Shown here: in pieces, positions 9,494 through 22,007 of the stretch
Numbering within the stretch: the stretch's first letter is position 1
Layout: every line of letters starts with the position of its first letter
Source of the DNA: Pisciglobus halotolerans
GTDB lineage: Bacteria; Bacillota; Bacilli; Lactobacillales; Carnobacteriaceae
Assembly (NCBI RefSeq): GCF_900113675.1
Contig: NZ_FOQE01000012.1
Span: forward strand, 1-55,710
Reading direction: 5' to 3'
Length of the DNA stretch: 55,710 nt
The notes under the pieces: model-generated
Database searches by the model: none
What the model was told of the DNA's origin: nothing
The model's input: only the letters and a program-made list of their open reading frames with translations
Program-made: the position numbers and the translations under genes

Positions 9494-11746
9494 TTATTTG
9501 TTCAACATTTGCAATTGTTCGGCTGGAATGGATGAAAAGAATGAACTTAACTCATTCGTAGCTAAGATCGTTAGCCGATGCATGGCTCTCGTACAAATCG
9601 TATAAAGAATATTGCGATCCTCATCCGTATGGTATTGGTCTTGGTTCGCATCTAAACAATAGACCGCATCAAATTCCAATCCTTTAGCTAATGAGACTGG
9701 AAGTAAGACTAAGTCACGATCCAGGCGTCCTTTATCTTTTTGGATCCATTCAATCGCCGTTTCAGTATGAAGCGCTTGGTAAACTTGCTGGCATTCTTCC
9801 TGGTTTTTACAAATAATAGCTTTTTTTTCCTCTTTTGGATGTTGTCGTATATCTGAAAGCAAAGCTTGGAATATCTCTGATTGGTTCTTATATTGACCTA
9901 TTGCTGGTCGTGCACCTGAACGTCCATAAGCCTCGATGCCAGAAGCATCTTTTAAAATGTGGTTCGCAAATTGTGTGATTTCGCGTGATGATCGGTAACT
10001 GGTCTTCAAATAAACGTCCGTCACTTGTTCAGGGAACAGCTGATGAATATTGTCCACAACTGAAGTATTGCCGTAAATCAGCTGATTCAAATCCCCAGAT
10101 AAGGTATATTTGGCCCGTGGATACATATCATGAATCAACGCCACTTGAGCCGACGTATAGTCTTGAACTTCATCGATAAAGATATACCTATAAGCTGTGT
10201 GATGATCATCGTTCAGCATGTTGCGTTTCAAAGCATAATAAGCTACGCCATCGCAAAGCTGAATATTTTTTTGTTTCAATTCATGATGGACTTGCTCAAG
10301 ATGTTCTTCCCATTCTTGGACTTCGATCCCCCATTCAGCTAAGTTTATCAACTGAGGAACAACTGTTAAGAAGTGAAGATATTGCAACTTGATGTTCAAA
10401 AAACCAAGTTGTTGGGTTCTTTTTTCTGCTTTCGCATAGTGTTTATCGACTAAGTGTTGTGCCAGTTCTGCTCGAATAGTATCTCCATTTTCTTCGTCAA
10501 GCAGTTTTCCATTTCCTTCCATTTCTTGAAGAACATCAAGCGCCATGGTTTCGATCTCTTTCTCGATCGATTCTGACCGCTTCTCTTTTTCTTTTAATCG
10601 TTTGATTTTTTGTAAGAGTTTATGTTGAAGTTCAAGAATTTGTCCATGTAAAGGCAATTCTTTATTTGTCTTTTTAAACAGGTTACGCAGGTCTTTTTTG
10701 CTTAATATCGTTTCTTCATTTAGCCGGTAAGGAAAGAATTGAAGACCCTTTTCAGCCAAAGATTGTACATAATCTTCAAATAGCTTATAAAAGGACAAAC
10801 TTTCTTTAAAAGCAGTGATCGCATTGCTTTTGCGCTCTCTTTGAATGGTAAATTCCGGCAAATAAGGTTTCAAGAACTGATAAAACTCTAACCGTTGGAT
10901 ATCTTCCTCTCCTAAAGAAGGCAGCACTTGAGAAATGTATTCACTGAACAAATGGTTGGGTGAATACATCAGGATATCTTTCGACGATAGATGGTGACGA
11001 TGTGTGTATAATACATAAGCCATTCGCTGCATAATGGCTGAGGTCTTACCGCTTCCTGCTACACCTTGAACAAACAATACTGGACTTTTTTCATCACGAA
11101 TGATCGCATTTTGTTCCTGTTGGATCGTTGAAACAATCGATTTCATATGGCTGTCGCTGTTAGATTCCAGCACTTTGAGCAAGACTTCATCGCCTATCAC
11201 TTCCGTCGTATCTGCCATTGTTTCGATCACTGCCTGTTTAATGATAAATTGTCGTTTCAGTTGTACATTGACTGCTACTGCTCCATCCATCGTCTGATAG
11301 CTATTATCACCTAGCTTTCCTTCATAATAGAGAGAAGCGATCGGTGCTCGCCAATCATAGACGATATGCTGGCCGCTTTCAGCAAACGAGCTTAAGCCTA
11401 AGTAAACAGAAAAGTTTTCTTCCAATTCTTTATCCCAAACATCAATGCGACCAAAGTAAGGGCTATCTGCCATTTGATGAAGAACAAAGGCTCTTTTTTC
11501 CTCTTTGCTTCGTTGGAAATCTTTGATTTGCAATCGTTGTTCTTGCTCTCTTAATGATATATTCGATTCTACTATTTCATCAAAACTGTCGCCGCCAACA
11601 TTCAGTTGACCATTTTCTCTTAAAACCTCATTTAACTGAGCGGTAGTCTTTTTTAAGGATGAAAGAAGTCTTTCTCGCTCTATCGTGATTTTTTTGACTG
11701 TTTCGTCTACACGTTTTTGTTCAGCAAATTTTTCTGGCTGTTCCAA
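9494..11746 (-). CDS. helD: RNA polymerase recycling motor ATPase HelD
   Basis: HelD is an SF1 helicase-like ATPase that frees stalled RNA polymerase from nucleic acid in Gram-positive bacteria. The 750 residues start with a coiled-coil arm (about 1-60) of the type that enters the RNAP secondary channel. Walker A GVAGSGKT lies near 228 and Walker B FIDEVQDYT near 522. SGDLNQ and later SF1 motifs follow, including LAKGLEFDAV near the end. The start is TTG with GGAGG 7 nt upstream. No partner gene is adjacent. Confidence 0.93.
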   Translation of the reverse strand: MEQPEKFAEQKRVDETVKKITIERERLLSSLKKTTAQLNEVLRENGQLNVGGDSFDEIVESNISLREQEQRLQIKDFQRSKEEKRAFVLHQMADSPYFGRIDVWDKELEENFSVYLGLSSFAESGQHIVYDWRAPIASLYYEGKLGDNSYQTMDGAVAVNVQLKRQFIIKQAVIETMADTTEVIGDEVLLKVLESNSDSHMKSIVSTIQQEQNAIIRDEKSPVLFVQGVAGSGKTSAIMQRMAYVLYTHRHHLSSKDILMYSPNHLFSEYISQVLPSLGEEDIQRLEFYQFLKPYLPEFTIQRERKSNAITAFKESLSFYKLFEDYVQSLAEKGLQFFPYRLNEETILSKKDLRNLFKKTNKELPLHGQILELQHKLLQKIKRLKEKEKRSESIEKEIETMALDVLQEMEGNGKLLDEENGDTIRAELAQHLVDKHYAKAEKRTQQLGFLNIKLQYLHFLTVVPQLINLAEWGIEVQEWEEHLEQVHHELKQKNIQLCDGVAYYALKRNMLNDDHHTAYRYIFIDEVQDYTSAQVALIHDMYPRAKYTLSGDLNQLIYGNTSVVDNIHQLFPEQVTDVYLKTSYRSSREITQFANHILKDASGIEAYGRSGARPAIGQYKNQSEIFQALLSDIRQHPKEEKKAIICKNQEECQQVYQALHTETAIEWIQKDKGRLDRDLVLLPVSLAKGLEFDAVYCLDANQDQYHTDEDRNILYTICTRAMHRLTILATNELSSFFSSIPAEQLQMLNK

Positions 11747-11931
11747 TCATTTTCCTCCTCAAAAAGGCTGTTTGATCTATTCCTTTTTTTATCCTACTAA
11801 AAATAGCGGAATTTCCTCCTAGTAGTTTACCACTTTATCGCAAAGTTTCAACTGAACATCTTTCTCCATACAGTTAATGTACAGCAGGTTTCTCTATCAA
11901 TGGAAAAAGCAACATTTTAAGTTGCGTATTT

Positions 11932-12430
11932 TTAACCAATGTCATTTAAGATTTTTGATACAATTTCTTTTTCTGATTGATCCTTAGTAAAAAGGTATTC
12001 TCCAGAACGATTGAGAAGGTCTTTTTCTATCCACCATCTCTTCATTGCTTCTTCCCCAAATTCTTGAGACTTTTCTCTTTTTTTATGCCTAAACAATGTT
12101 TCCTGAAAAGAAATATCAAAATAGTAAGCAAAAACGTGATGCTCAAATAAATCATAAAGTTCTGTAAACAGCTCATTGTAAATGGCAGTCTTAAAAAATC
12201 CCCTCCAGAATCACGTAAAGACAACATCCCTTGCCATATATAGCGATATTCTTTATTAGATTTATGGCTAAGTTTTCTTTTGTATCTTTAACGCCTAACA
12301 TTTCTCTTCTGACAACATCTTGAGAAATGAGCAGAGCATTTCCACCGCCTAATCGTTCATGTAATAATTTTGCAGCAGTCGTTTTTCTGCTTGCAGCATT
12401 TCCACGTATAATAATGAATGTAGATTCCAT
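11932..12430 (-). pseudogene. Frameshifted P-loop kinase gene
   Basis: The first 79 codons encode a small P-loop kinase of the AAA_33/zeta-toxin-like type. The frame then stops at a run of six T near 12190. Dropping one T restores an open frame to the stop at 11932, for about 165 residues, including YYFDISFQETLFRH and FGEEAMKRWWIEKD, both typical of this kinase family. The phosphate-binding loop is also damaged: GNAASRKTT replaces the expected GNSGSGKTT. Both lesions indicate a dead gene. The family substrate is unknown. Confidence 0.82.
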
Positions 12431-12507
12431 CGCAGCTCCTTAAAGGTTAGAAACGGTCTCGCTAGTTAAACCAAACTTTTCGGCAAGTAACAGTATAGTT
12501 TTTGATC

Positions 12508-13093
12508 CTAATTTAAAAGCTTTGTTTGAAAGTCTTCAAGAATATCGACTACTTCAATCACGCCACCCATCAACACTTCAGAAACACCTTGACGATTGGG
12601 ATGACGCCAATGTTTTTTTGCTTGCTCCATTTTTTCTACAAAAGTAACATTGCGTGGAGAAGGCAACAATTCAGCATCGCCTTGAAAATAAGGTCCTTCT
12701 GATTCCAATTTCACAATTTGCAGAACTTCCCTATCAAGATTCAAATACCTCTTTCCATTGATAAAAATCTTTTAACTCTGTTGTGCCGCATAAGCACTTA
12801 AATCTTGAAGGATATATTGGAAAGTATTCTAATGCAACCATTTTCGTTATCACTTCTCTGATCGCTCTCGATTCATGTTCTTGCACATTGCTCAAGAACC
12901 TTAATTTTGCCGATGATATAGAATGACCATCTTCTCGAAATGCTTGCCACATCTCAGCGGCTGATTGTTTGTCATCATACTTAAAGTGATTGTCTAGAAA
13001 AAAGAATATAATCTATTTCGGCCCTCTTTCTCAAAAGTAATGTGCTTGACCGATCGTCATAGGTTTACGTGTTACCAAATGATAAAATCCCAT
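12508..13093 (-). pseudogene. Multiply frameshifted DUF2441-like gene
   Basis: The start MGFYHLVTRKPMTIGQAHYF at 13093 has a GGGGAG site. Later pieces in other frames give REDGHSISSAKLRFL, ARAIREV-like SRAIREVITKMVALEYFP, and, after another shift near 12744, LDREVLQIVKLESEG through EVVDILEDF. Together they resemble one DUF2441-type protein of about 190 residues. At least two frameshifts lie between 12960 and 13035, and one lies near 12740. Function is unknown and the gene is certainly not intact. It sits beside the kinase pseudogene, which marks a decaying accessory patch. Confidence 0.75.
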
Positions 13094-13265
13094 TTTTTCT
13101 CCCCTTCCCCTTTACATGCTAAGATTGTTTTTACCATTCCCTCTCCAAAACCAAACCAACAGTTTAAAGGATGTCCGTCGCTTTCTATCGTAAGTGATGG
13201 ACAAAAAATGCTCTATTAAGTATGAAATCAAGTTTCAAACGTATGTTTAGATTGTTCTAACAGCA

Positions 13266-13310
13266 CAAAAAGATGCCCTTCCTATCTTACTTTCCATAGG
13301 AAGGGCATCT
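13266..13310 (-). terminator. Intrinsic terminator of eno
   Basis: A perfect 15-bp stem (AGATGCCCTTCCTAT arm) with a 10-nt loop is followed by five T on the minus strand. It lies about 70 nt past the eno stop. Confidence 0.92.
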
Positions 13311-13378
13311 AACAGTTTATGATAACTGTTCAGCGGTAACTTTTTTAGAAGAATTTTCTTCTCTCAAGTAAACTGCTA

Positions 13379-14773
<1,395 letters not shown>

Positions 14774-14924
14774 CTATTTATCATCGTTTTGTTAGGATTG
14801 AGAAGAAGTTAGCAAAGTTTTTGTCTTAGCCTTCTTCATATTGTCATGGCTCTTTCGATTATAATCGCTTAGAGACAGGATATACTTTGCCGGAACGGCA
14901 ACAGTGCTTCCATACGGCTTTGCT

Positions 14925-15109
14925 TTTCAAGCCTTCTCCTCAACCTGTTTTTGCTGTGACTCTTTCGGGGTCGCTCCGCATCCTTGGAGTTGAGCTGCGT
15001 TCCCCAGAGATCTCCGCCTAATTTGTAACATCCGCACAACCGCTTCGCTGGGTTGCTTGCGTTGTTCCTGCATTAGTGCTCGTTCTCTTTCGGGGTCGCT
15101 CCGCATCCT
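14925..15109. repeat. GC-rich intergenic repeat downstream of gpmI
   Basis: On the minus strand it begins immediately after the gpmI stop with AGGATGCGGAGCGA. It then shares the ordered blocks GAAAGA, GAGCAC, GCAAGC, GTGCGGA, CAGCTCAACT and a second GGATGCGGAGC with the tract after smpB. It contains a 59-codon minus-strand frame (14927-15106) that may be incidental. The function is unknown. Confidence 0.65.
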
Positions 15110-16638
15110 TTATTTTTGGATGAGGCTTTGTCCTGTCATTTCGGCTGGTTTTTTGACTCCTAGTAGGTCTAGCATAGTTGGTGCGATATCTGCCAAACGG
15201 CCATCTGTACGTAATGTAACGTCTTTTTTCGTTACGATAACAGGTACTGGCACTGTTGTATGTGCAGTATGCGGTTCACCAGTTGGTGTGATCATAGTAT
15301 CTGAGTTCCCATGGTCTGCAAAGATGATAGCATATCCACCTTTTTCAAGGATCGCATCTACAACATTTCCTAGATTTTCATCCACAGCTTCAATGGCTTT
15401 GATCGTTGGTTCTAGTTTACCAGAATGTCCAACCATGTCTGGGTTTGCGAAGTTTAAAATGATGGCGTCATTTTTACCTGCTTTGATGTCAGCAACTAAA
15501 GCTTCTCCTACTTCGTAAGCACTCATTTCTGGTTTCAAGTCGTATGTTTCGACTTTTGGAGATGGAATCAAGATCCGGTTTTCACCGTCGAATTCTTCAT
15601 TACGTCCACCATTCATAAAGAACGTTACGTGCGGATATTTTTCAGTTTCTGCAATCCGCAGTTGTGACAAGCCTTCATTTGATAATACTTCACCTAAAAC
15701 GTTTTTCAATTCGATTGGTGGGAAAGCAACTTCTGCATCAATGCTTGGGTTGTAAAGGGTCATAGTGACCAACTTGACATTGTGTGGACGTTCGCCACGG
15801 TCAAAGTGTTCCCACTCTTCGTCTGTAACAGCATTTGATAATTGGATAGCACGGTCTGGTCGGAAGTTGAAGAAAATGATTGCATCATTATCTTGAACAG
15901 TAGCGACTGGTTTACCATCTTTTTCAATCACTGTCGGCACGATGAATTCATCCATCTTGTCATCAGCGTAGCTTTGTTTAACAGCTTCAATAGCTGAAGC
16001 GGCTTTATTGCCTTCGCCATGGAAAATGGCATTATAAGCTTTTTCTACACGCTGCCAACGTTTGTCACGGTCCATTGCATAGAAACGACCTGAAACAGTA
16101 GCAATTTCTCCCATGTTCATTTGAGACAATGCTTTTTCTAATTGCTCAATGTAACCAAGACCAGAATCTGGTGCCACATCGCGTCCATCTGTGAAAGCAT
16201 GGATATAAACATTTTTTACGCCTCTATTTTTCGCAGTTGCGATAAGAGAGACCAAGTGATTGATATGACTGTGAACGCCTCCGTCTGAAACTAGTCCAAA
16301 CAAATGCAGATTTGAATCGTTGTCAACAACTTGATCCATTGCGCTTGCTAAAGCTTCATTTTGTTGAAATTCGCCTTCTTCGATTGCTTTATCGATTCGA
16401 GTCAGACTTTGGTAAACAATCCGTCCAGCACCAATATTCGTATGCCCTACTTCAGAATTGCCCATTTGTCCATCTGGAAGTCCAACATCTAAACCAGAAG
16501 CTTTTAAAGTTGCATGAGGAAAAGTTTCCATGTAACGGTTAAAGTTAGGTTTTTTGGATTGTGCAACAGCGTTTCCTGTCGTTTCTTCTCTCCAGCCGAA
16601 TCCATCAAGAATGATGATAGCTACTGGTTTATTACTCA

Positions 16639-16639
<1 letters not shown>
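15110..16639 (-). CDS. gpmI: Phosphoglycerate mutase, cofactor-independent (iPGM)
   Basis: GpmI is the manganese-dependent 2,3-bisphosphoglycerate-independent mutase of glycolysis. The 509 residues start with an alkaline-phosphatase-fold metal motif (ILDGFGW). The catalytic serine lies in [15 protein letters not shown] near residue 62, and the C-terminal metal cluster is ADHGNSD. The start overlaps the tpiA stop (TAATG), so translation is coupled. It is the last gene of the cggR-gap-pgk-tpiA-gpmI operon; eno follows with its own promoter. Confidence 0.97.
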
Positions 16640-17415
<776 letters not shown>

Positions 17416-17418
17416 TCA

Positions 17419-17446
17419 GCAGACAAGTTCAATTAAACTTGTCCGC
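17419..17446 (-). promoter_or_regulatory. Hairpin between pgk and tpiA
   Basis: An 11-bp stem (GCGGACAAGTT arm, one wobble pair) with a 6-nt loop lies between pgk and tpiA. On the minus strand it is followed by A-rich rather than T-rich sequence, so it is not a terminator. It could set segmental mRNA stability in the operon, but that role is inferred. Confidence 0.5.
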
Positions 17447-17464
17447 AAACAGTAACAGCTTTTT

Positions 17465-18652
17465 TTATTTATTAGAGATCGCTGCTAATCCAGGTAATTC
17501 TTTACCTTCCAAGTATTCTAACGAAGCGCCGCCGCCTGTAGAAATGTGGGTGAATTTGTCTGCATAACCCAATTGTTGAGCTGCAGCTGCTGAATCTCCA
17601 CCGCCAATGATCGTGATGGCATCGTCCAATTCTGCTAAAGCTTTGCAGACACCGATCGTTCCTTTGGCAAAGTTAGACATTTCAAATACACCCATTGGTC
17701 CGTTCCAGACAACTGTTTTAGCGCCGTCCAATTCTTTTTTGAATTGTTCAATCGTTTTAGGTCCGATATCTAGCCCCATTTGATCTTCAGGAACACCATT
17801 TTCATGAACTTCAGTTGGTACGTCATTACTAAATTCTTTAGCTGTTACGTTGTCGACTGGCAATACTAGTTTATCTCCAGCTTTTTCAAGTAAAGATTTA
17901 GCCAAATCGACTTTGTCTTCTTCTAATAAAGATTTACCAATGCTGATGCCTTTAGCAGCATAGAAAGTATAAGCCATTCCGCCGCCGATCAATACTTTAT
18001 CTGCTTTTTCAAGCAAGTTTTCGATCACGCCGATTTTGTCGCTAACTTTCGCGCCACCTAAAATCGCAACAAATGGACGTTTTGGATTGTCCACTGCCTC
18101 ACCAATAAACTTGATTTCTTTTTCCATTAAGAAGCCGGCAGCTGATTCTAAGTTTGCTGCTACGCCTACGTTAGAAGCGTGTGAACGGTGAGCTGTACCA
18201 AACGCGTCATTCACGAATACATCGCCAAGACTTGCCCAGTATTTGCCTAATTCAGGATCGTTCTTGCTTTCTTTTTTACCATCAATATCTTCAAAGCGTG
18301 TGTTTTCAAACATCAATACTTCACCTGATTTCAACGCTGCGATCGCATCTTCTAATTCTTTGCCGCGCGTTTCAGGTATGAACTTCACGTCTTTGCCTAA
18401 TAATTCACTTAAACGTTCAGCGACTGGACGCAAAGATTTGCCTTCTTTGTCTTCTTCTGTTTTTACTTTCCCTAAATGAGAAAATAGTACCAATTTTCCG
18501 CCTTGTTCCAAAATGTATTGAATGGTTGGCAATGCAGCTTGGATACGGTTATCATTGGTGATTTGTCCATCTTTCATAGGAACGTTGAAATCTGCCCGTT
18601 CCAAAACAACTTTATCTTTTAAATCTAAATCTGTTACAACTTTTTTAGCCAC
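17465..18652 (-). CDS. pgk: Phosphoglycerate kinase
   Basis: Pgk makes ATP and 3-phosphoglycerate from 1,3-bisphosphoglycerate. The 395 residues carry [11 protein letters not shown] near the N terminus, [10 protein letters not shown] near 195-204, and the nucleotide site GGGDSAAA near 368. The start is GTG with AAGGAGG upstream. It follows gap after about 155 nt that contain a terminator-like hairpin, so read-through from gap is partial or processed. Confidence 0.98.
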   Translation of the reverse strand: MAKKVVTDLDLKDKVVLERADFNVPMKDGQITNDNRIQAALPTIQYILEQGGKLVLFSHLGKVKTEEDKEGKSLRPVAERLSELLGKDVKFIPETRGKELEDAIAALKSGEVLMFENTRFEDIDGKKESKNDPELGKYWASLGDVFVNDAFGTAHRSHASNVGVAANLESAAGFLMEKEIKFIGEAVDNPKRPFVAILGGAKVSDKIGVIENLLEKADKVLIGGGMAYTFYAAKGISIGKSLLEEDKVDLAKSLLEKAGDKLVLPVDNVTAKEFSNDVPTEVHENGVPEDQMGLDIGPKTIEQFKKELDGAKTVVWNGPMGVFEMSNFAKGTIGVCKALAELDDAITIIGGGDSAAAAQQLGYADKFTHISTGGGASLEYLEGKELPGLAAISNK

Positions 18653-18717
18653 TATGTTGTTCCTCCTTCAGATCTGCCTGTTGATGGGCATAAAGCAAAA
18701 CTTTTTGTTTCTGATTC

Positions 18718-18754
18718 AAAAATAAAAGCGGGGAAGCGCGATGCTCCCCCGCTT
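18718..18754 (-). terminator. Terminator-like hairpin between gap and pgk
   Basis: On the minus strand an AAGCGGGG(G)AGC / GCTTCCCCGCTT stem is followed by TTTATTTTT. Its place inside the operon suggests attenuation that leaves gap more abundant than the downstream genes. Confidence 0.7.
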
Positions 18755-18807
18755 ATCATTGTACTGTTCTTCTGATAGCTTCTGTTGTTAAACTGTTTAA
18801 ATTCGAA

Positions 18808-19809
18808 TTACAGTTTTGCGAAGTATTCTAAAGTACGTACTAATTGAGAAGTGTAAGACATTTCATTGTCGTACCAAGAAACAGTTTTAACTAATTGTTG
18901 GTCGCCAACGGTCATGATTTTTGTTTGAGTTGCATCGTATAATGAACCGTAAGTCATCCCTACAACGTCTGAAGAAACGATTGGGTCTTCAGTGTAACCG
19001 TAAGATTCGTTGCTAGCTTCTTTCATTGCTGCATCTACTTCTTCAATAGTAACTTTCTTTTCTAATACTGTTGTTAATTCAGTTAATGAACCAGCTGGAA
19101 CTGGAACACGTTGTGCAGATCCGTCCAATTTACCTTTGATTTCAGGAATAACTTCACCGATAGCTTTAGCAGCACCAGTTGAGTTAGGCACGATGTTTTC
19201 TGCAGCAGCACGAGCACGACGGAAGTCGCCTTTTTTGTGTGGGCCGTCTAATGTCATTTGGTCACCAGTGTAAGCATGGATTGTTGTCATTAATCCTTCA
19301 ACGATACCAAATTTGTCGTTCAATACTTTAGCCATTGGAGCTAAGCAGTTTGTTGTACATGAAGCACCTGAGATAACTGTTTCAGATCCGTCAAGTGTTT
19401 CGTGGTTAACGTTATATACGATTGTTTTGATGTCGCCTGATCCTGGAGCAGTGATGATCACACGTTTTGCACCAGCTTTTAAGTGTAATTCAGCTTTTTC
19501 TTGAGTTGTGAAGAAACCAGTTGCTTCTAAGATGATTTCAGCTTCAACTTCATTCCAAGGAATTTCATCTGGATTTGGAGTGCTGAAAACTTTAACTTCT
19601 TTTCCGTTAACTGTAAATGAGTCATCGCCAACAGTTACATCTGCATTGAAACGGCCTTGAGTTGTATCATATTTTAATAAATGAACCAACATTTTTGGAT
19701 CTGTCAAGTCGTTGACTGCAACAACTTCAATACCTTCTAATTCTTGGATACGACGGAATGCTAAACGTCCAATACGTCCAAAACCATTAATACCTACTTT
19801 AACTGTCAT
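18808..19809 (-). CDS. gap: Glyceraldehyde-3-phosphate dehydrogenase, type I
   Basis: Gap oxidises glyceraldehyde 3-phosphate to 1,3-bisphosphoglycerate with NAD. The 333 residues begin with the Rossmann motif [10 protein letters not shown]. The catalytic cysteine lies in [12 protein letters not shown] near residue 151, and WYDNEMSY is near the C terminus. AAGGAGG precedes the ATG. It is second in the operon, 52 nt after cggR, and probably the most expressed gene of the group. Confidence 0.98.
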   Translation of the reverse strand: MTVKVGINGFGRIGRLAFRRIQELEGIEVVAVNDLTDPKMLVHLLKYDTTQGRFNADVTVGDDSFTVNGKEVKVFSTPNPDEIPWNEVEAEIILEATGFFTTQEKAELHLKAGAKRVIITAPGSGDIKTIVYNVNHETLDGSETVISGASCTTNCLAPMAKVLNDKFGIVEGLMTTIHAYTGDQMTLDGPHKKGDFRRARAAAENIVPNSTGAAKAIGEVIPEIKGKLDGSAQRVPVPAGSLTELTTVLEKKVTIEEVDAAMKEASNESYGYTEDPIVSSDVVGMTYGSLYDATQTKIMTVGDQQLVKTVSWYDNEMSYTSQLVRTLEYFAKL

Positions 19810-19861
19810 AACTAGATTTCCTCCTTTAGAAAATCAAAAATATATTTTTATTTTAAAGGGG

Positions 19862-20890
19862 TTACCCTCTTAAAATCAAGTTAGCTGCACCTTCATCCGT
19901 AATCAGCCAAGATTGAGATGGTGCTTTTTTCATGTTCACTTCAATTGCTTCAGCTTTTTTCGCTCCGCCTGCTATCGCAATAACATTTGGAATCTGGGCC
20001 AATTGTTTGAACTGCAAACCGATCCGCGGAATCTTATAGATCACTTTTCCGTTTGCATCATAGAATTCGCCAAAAGCTTCGCCAACTGCAGCTTTTTCTT
20101 TTAATAGCTGGAGGGTTTCTTGATCCATACCTCTCCGCTTTGCCATTGGTATTGCTTCCCCTATACCATAGAGTACACAATTTGCAGAATTAATCAAATC
20201 TAACGCCTTACTGACACTTGGCTCTTGCAGCAGCATTTCGTATGTTCCTTTACCTACTTGTTCTGGAACATACAGAACTTGACTTTTTCCTCCTGTGGCT
20301 TTTGCCATTTGAGCACTGATCGAGTTTGCTTGAATTTCAACAGACTCTCCAATTCCTCCTCTGGCTGGGACAAAAATAAATTCACGGTTATGAGAAAGCG
20401 TTGTGTTGAATTGACCGGCTACAGCTGCCATGGTGGTGCCACCCATCACTGCAACAACACTTAAACCAGGGGGTAATAGAAAGTTTAGGGTTTCTAAAAC
20501 GACTCTGCCCATTTCTTCCTTCACCTTATCTTGTTCATCTACATCTCCAGAAACAATGACACATTGGTCGATCTGAAGGTGTTGAGCCAATCTCTTTTCT
20601 TTTTCACGTATGCCGAGCAGCTGTCCCATGAAAGTATCCAACGAACGAAAAACATCTTTTCCCATTGACGTAAGTTGCATGCCGGATTTTGAAGATACGA
20701 TTAGCTGCTGTTTTTTCAAAACTTCAACTTCTGTCCGCAAGCTTCTTTCGGTCATGTTCAGCTTGTCGGCAAGAACACGACGTCCCACTGGCGCCAGCAA
20801 GTAAATCTGCCGCAAGATCTGATGACGTTCTTTCAAAGCTTGCATCGCATCCGGTATGACCTTTTCAAATATTGACAACACTTCCTGCAT
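19862..20890 (-). CDS. cggR: Central glycolytic genes regulator CggR
   Basis: CggR is a SorC/DeoR-type repressor of the gap operon; in Bacillus its effector is fructose-1,6-bisphosphate. The 342 residues have a winged helix (about 30-75, with LADKLNMTERSLRTEVEVLK) followed by a SorC-like sugar-phosphate-binding domain with VMGGTTMAAVA. As first gene of the operon it is presumably autoregulated from the promoter at 21063-21091. Confidence 0.93.
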   Translation of the reverse strand: MQEVLSIFEKVIPDAMQALKERHQILRQIYLLAPVGRRVLADKLNMTERSLRTEVEVLKKQQLIVSSKSGMQLTSMGKDVFRSLDTFMGQLLGIREKEKRLAQHLQIDQCVIVSGDVDEQDKVKEEMGRVVLETLNFLLPPGLSVVAVMGGTTMAAVAGQFNTTLSHNREFIFVPARGGIGESVEIQANSISAQMAKATGGKSQVLYVPEQVGKGTYEMLLQEPSVSKALDLINSANCVLYGIGEAIPMAKRRGMDQETLQLLKEKAAVGEAFGEFYDANGKVIYKIPRIGLQFKQLAQIPNVIAIAGGAKKAEAIEVNMKKAPSQSWLITDEGAANLILRG

Positions 20891-21041
20891 GAGTCACCTC
20901 TTTCTACATTGGTCGTTTTCTGACCATGTAAGTCGTTTAGCGACCCTCGTTGAAGAAAAAAACAAAGAGATTTAAAATGAACGAAGACACCAATTTTTAA
21001 CAACCTGTTGTCTTTACCATTTTAGCAGCAAAACTTTACTG

Positions 21042-21130
21042 CTTTCATCCCTTACAAAATTTATTGTACCAGTTTGCAGGACAAGTTGCAACCAATAAGT
21101 TTGCTTCATTTTTTCAGTAAGGGATGAAAG
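21042..21130 (-). promoter_or_regulatory. Promoter and flanking inverted repeat of the glycolytic operon
   Basis: On the minus strand a TTGCAA -35 (21086-21091), a 17-nt spacer and a TACAAT -10 (21063-21068) make a good sigma-A promoter. It is flanked by a perfect 14-bp inverted repeat: CTTTCATCCCTTAC upstream (21117-21130) and GTAAGGGATGAAAG over the likely start site (21042-21055). The arms are candidate operator half-sites for CggR looping, although they do not resemble the Bacillus CggR operator I know. Confidence 0.72.
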
Positions 21131-21141
21131 AAAGTTTGAAG

Positions 21142-21672
21142 CTATTTCAATAGCTCTTTTTCAATTATTTCTTCCAGTTCCTGAGGTGTCATGTGTTCAT
21201 CAAAGATATGGTCTCCAATAAAAATAGTTGGGACAAAGACGACATTTGCTCTTTCCGCTTCTTGGATAATGCCTTGGATTTCATCTTCTATAGGATGATA
21301 AAGCAATCCGCGTTTTTCTTCTACATATTCTCCAATTTTGGCTTCGTCCAATGCGCCCCACTCATCTTGATGCGCAAAGAAATAATCCATCTCTTCAATT
21401 GCTCTTCCTGGATTGTTGTAGTCCATGTAATGGTGGACAACATTGCCTTTTCTCAAGCTTGGTTTCTCTTTATCAAACAATTTGATGATGCGCTGTACTT
21501 TGCCTTCATTTACATAGCGATTCAGCACTTCCCTGGATTCTTCATACCATTGCTTGCAATAGGGACAGTTCAAGTTGATAAACTCTAACACTTTTACCGG
21601 TGCTGATTCTTCTCCGTAACGAATACCACGCGTTGCGTCGACTTCATTTGCCTTAATATTTGAAATATCCAT
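21142..21672 (-). CDS. DsbA-family thioredoxin-fold oxidoreductase
   Basis: This 176-residue thioredoxin-fold protein carries a CPYC active site near residues 34-37 and the cis-proline segment VPTIFIG near 150. There is no signal peptide or lipobox, so it is predicted to be cytoplasmic, unlike classical DsbA. Similar Firmicute proteins are annotated as DsbA family or thioredoxin_4; the substrate is unknown. It has its own AGGAGAG site and ends directly next to the cggR promoter. Confidence 0.88.
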   Translation of the reverse strand: MDISNIKANEVDATRGIRYGEESAPVKVLEFINLNCPYCKQWYEESREVLNRYVNEGKVQRIIKLFDKEKPSLRKGNVVHHYMDYNNPGRAIEEMDYFFAHQDEWGALDEAKIGEYVEEKRGLLYHPIEDEIQGIIQEAERANVVFVPTIFIGDHIFDEHMTPQELEEIIEKELLK

Positions 21673-22007
21673 GCTCTATCTCTCCTCACATTTTGTCTCT
21701 TTCATTATTATAACGTGAAAAAAGCCAAATGAAAAACGAATCGTTTAAGGAAAACCAAAGAAATACCCCGATTCAAATGTTTAATTGATCATCAAGCAAT
21801 GAATAATTCATGCAACGTCTATCTATTTTTGCTTTCACTACACAATTGGTTGATCATTTGATCCTTGCTTATCGCAATGATGATCGGCTGTTTTAAGAAC
21901 AGCAAAAGAATAGTGTTATTCTATGTTAAGATGAAATAAGAATACTAAAAACAATGTACTTCGACGAGCCGGTTAAATCAAGTATTCAAAAAAGAGGAGG
22001 TGAAAAA

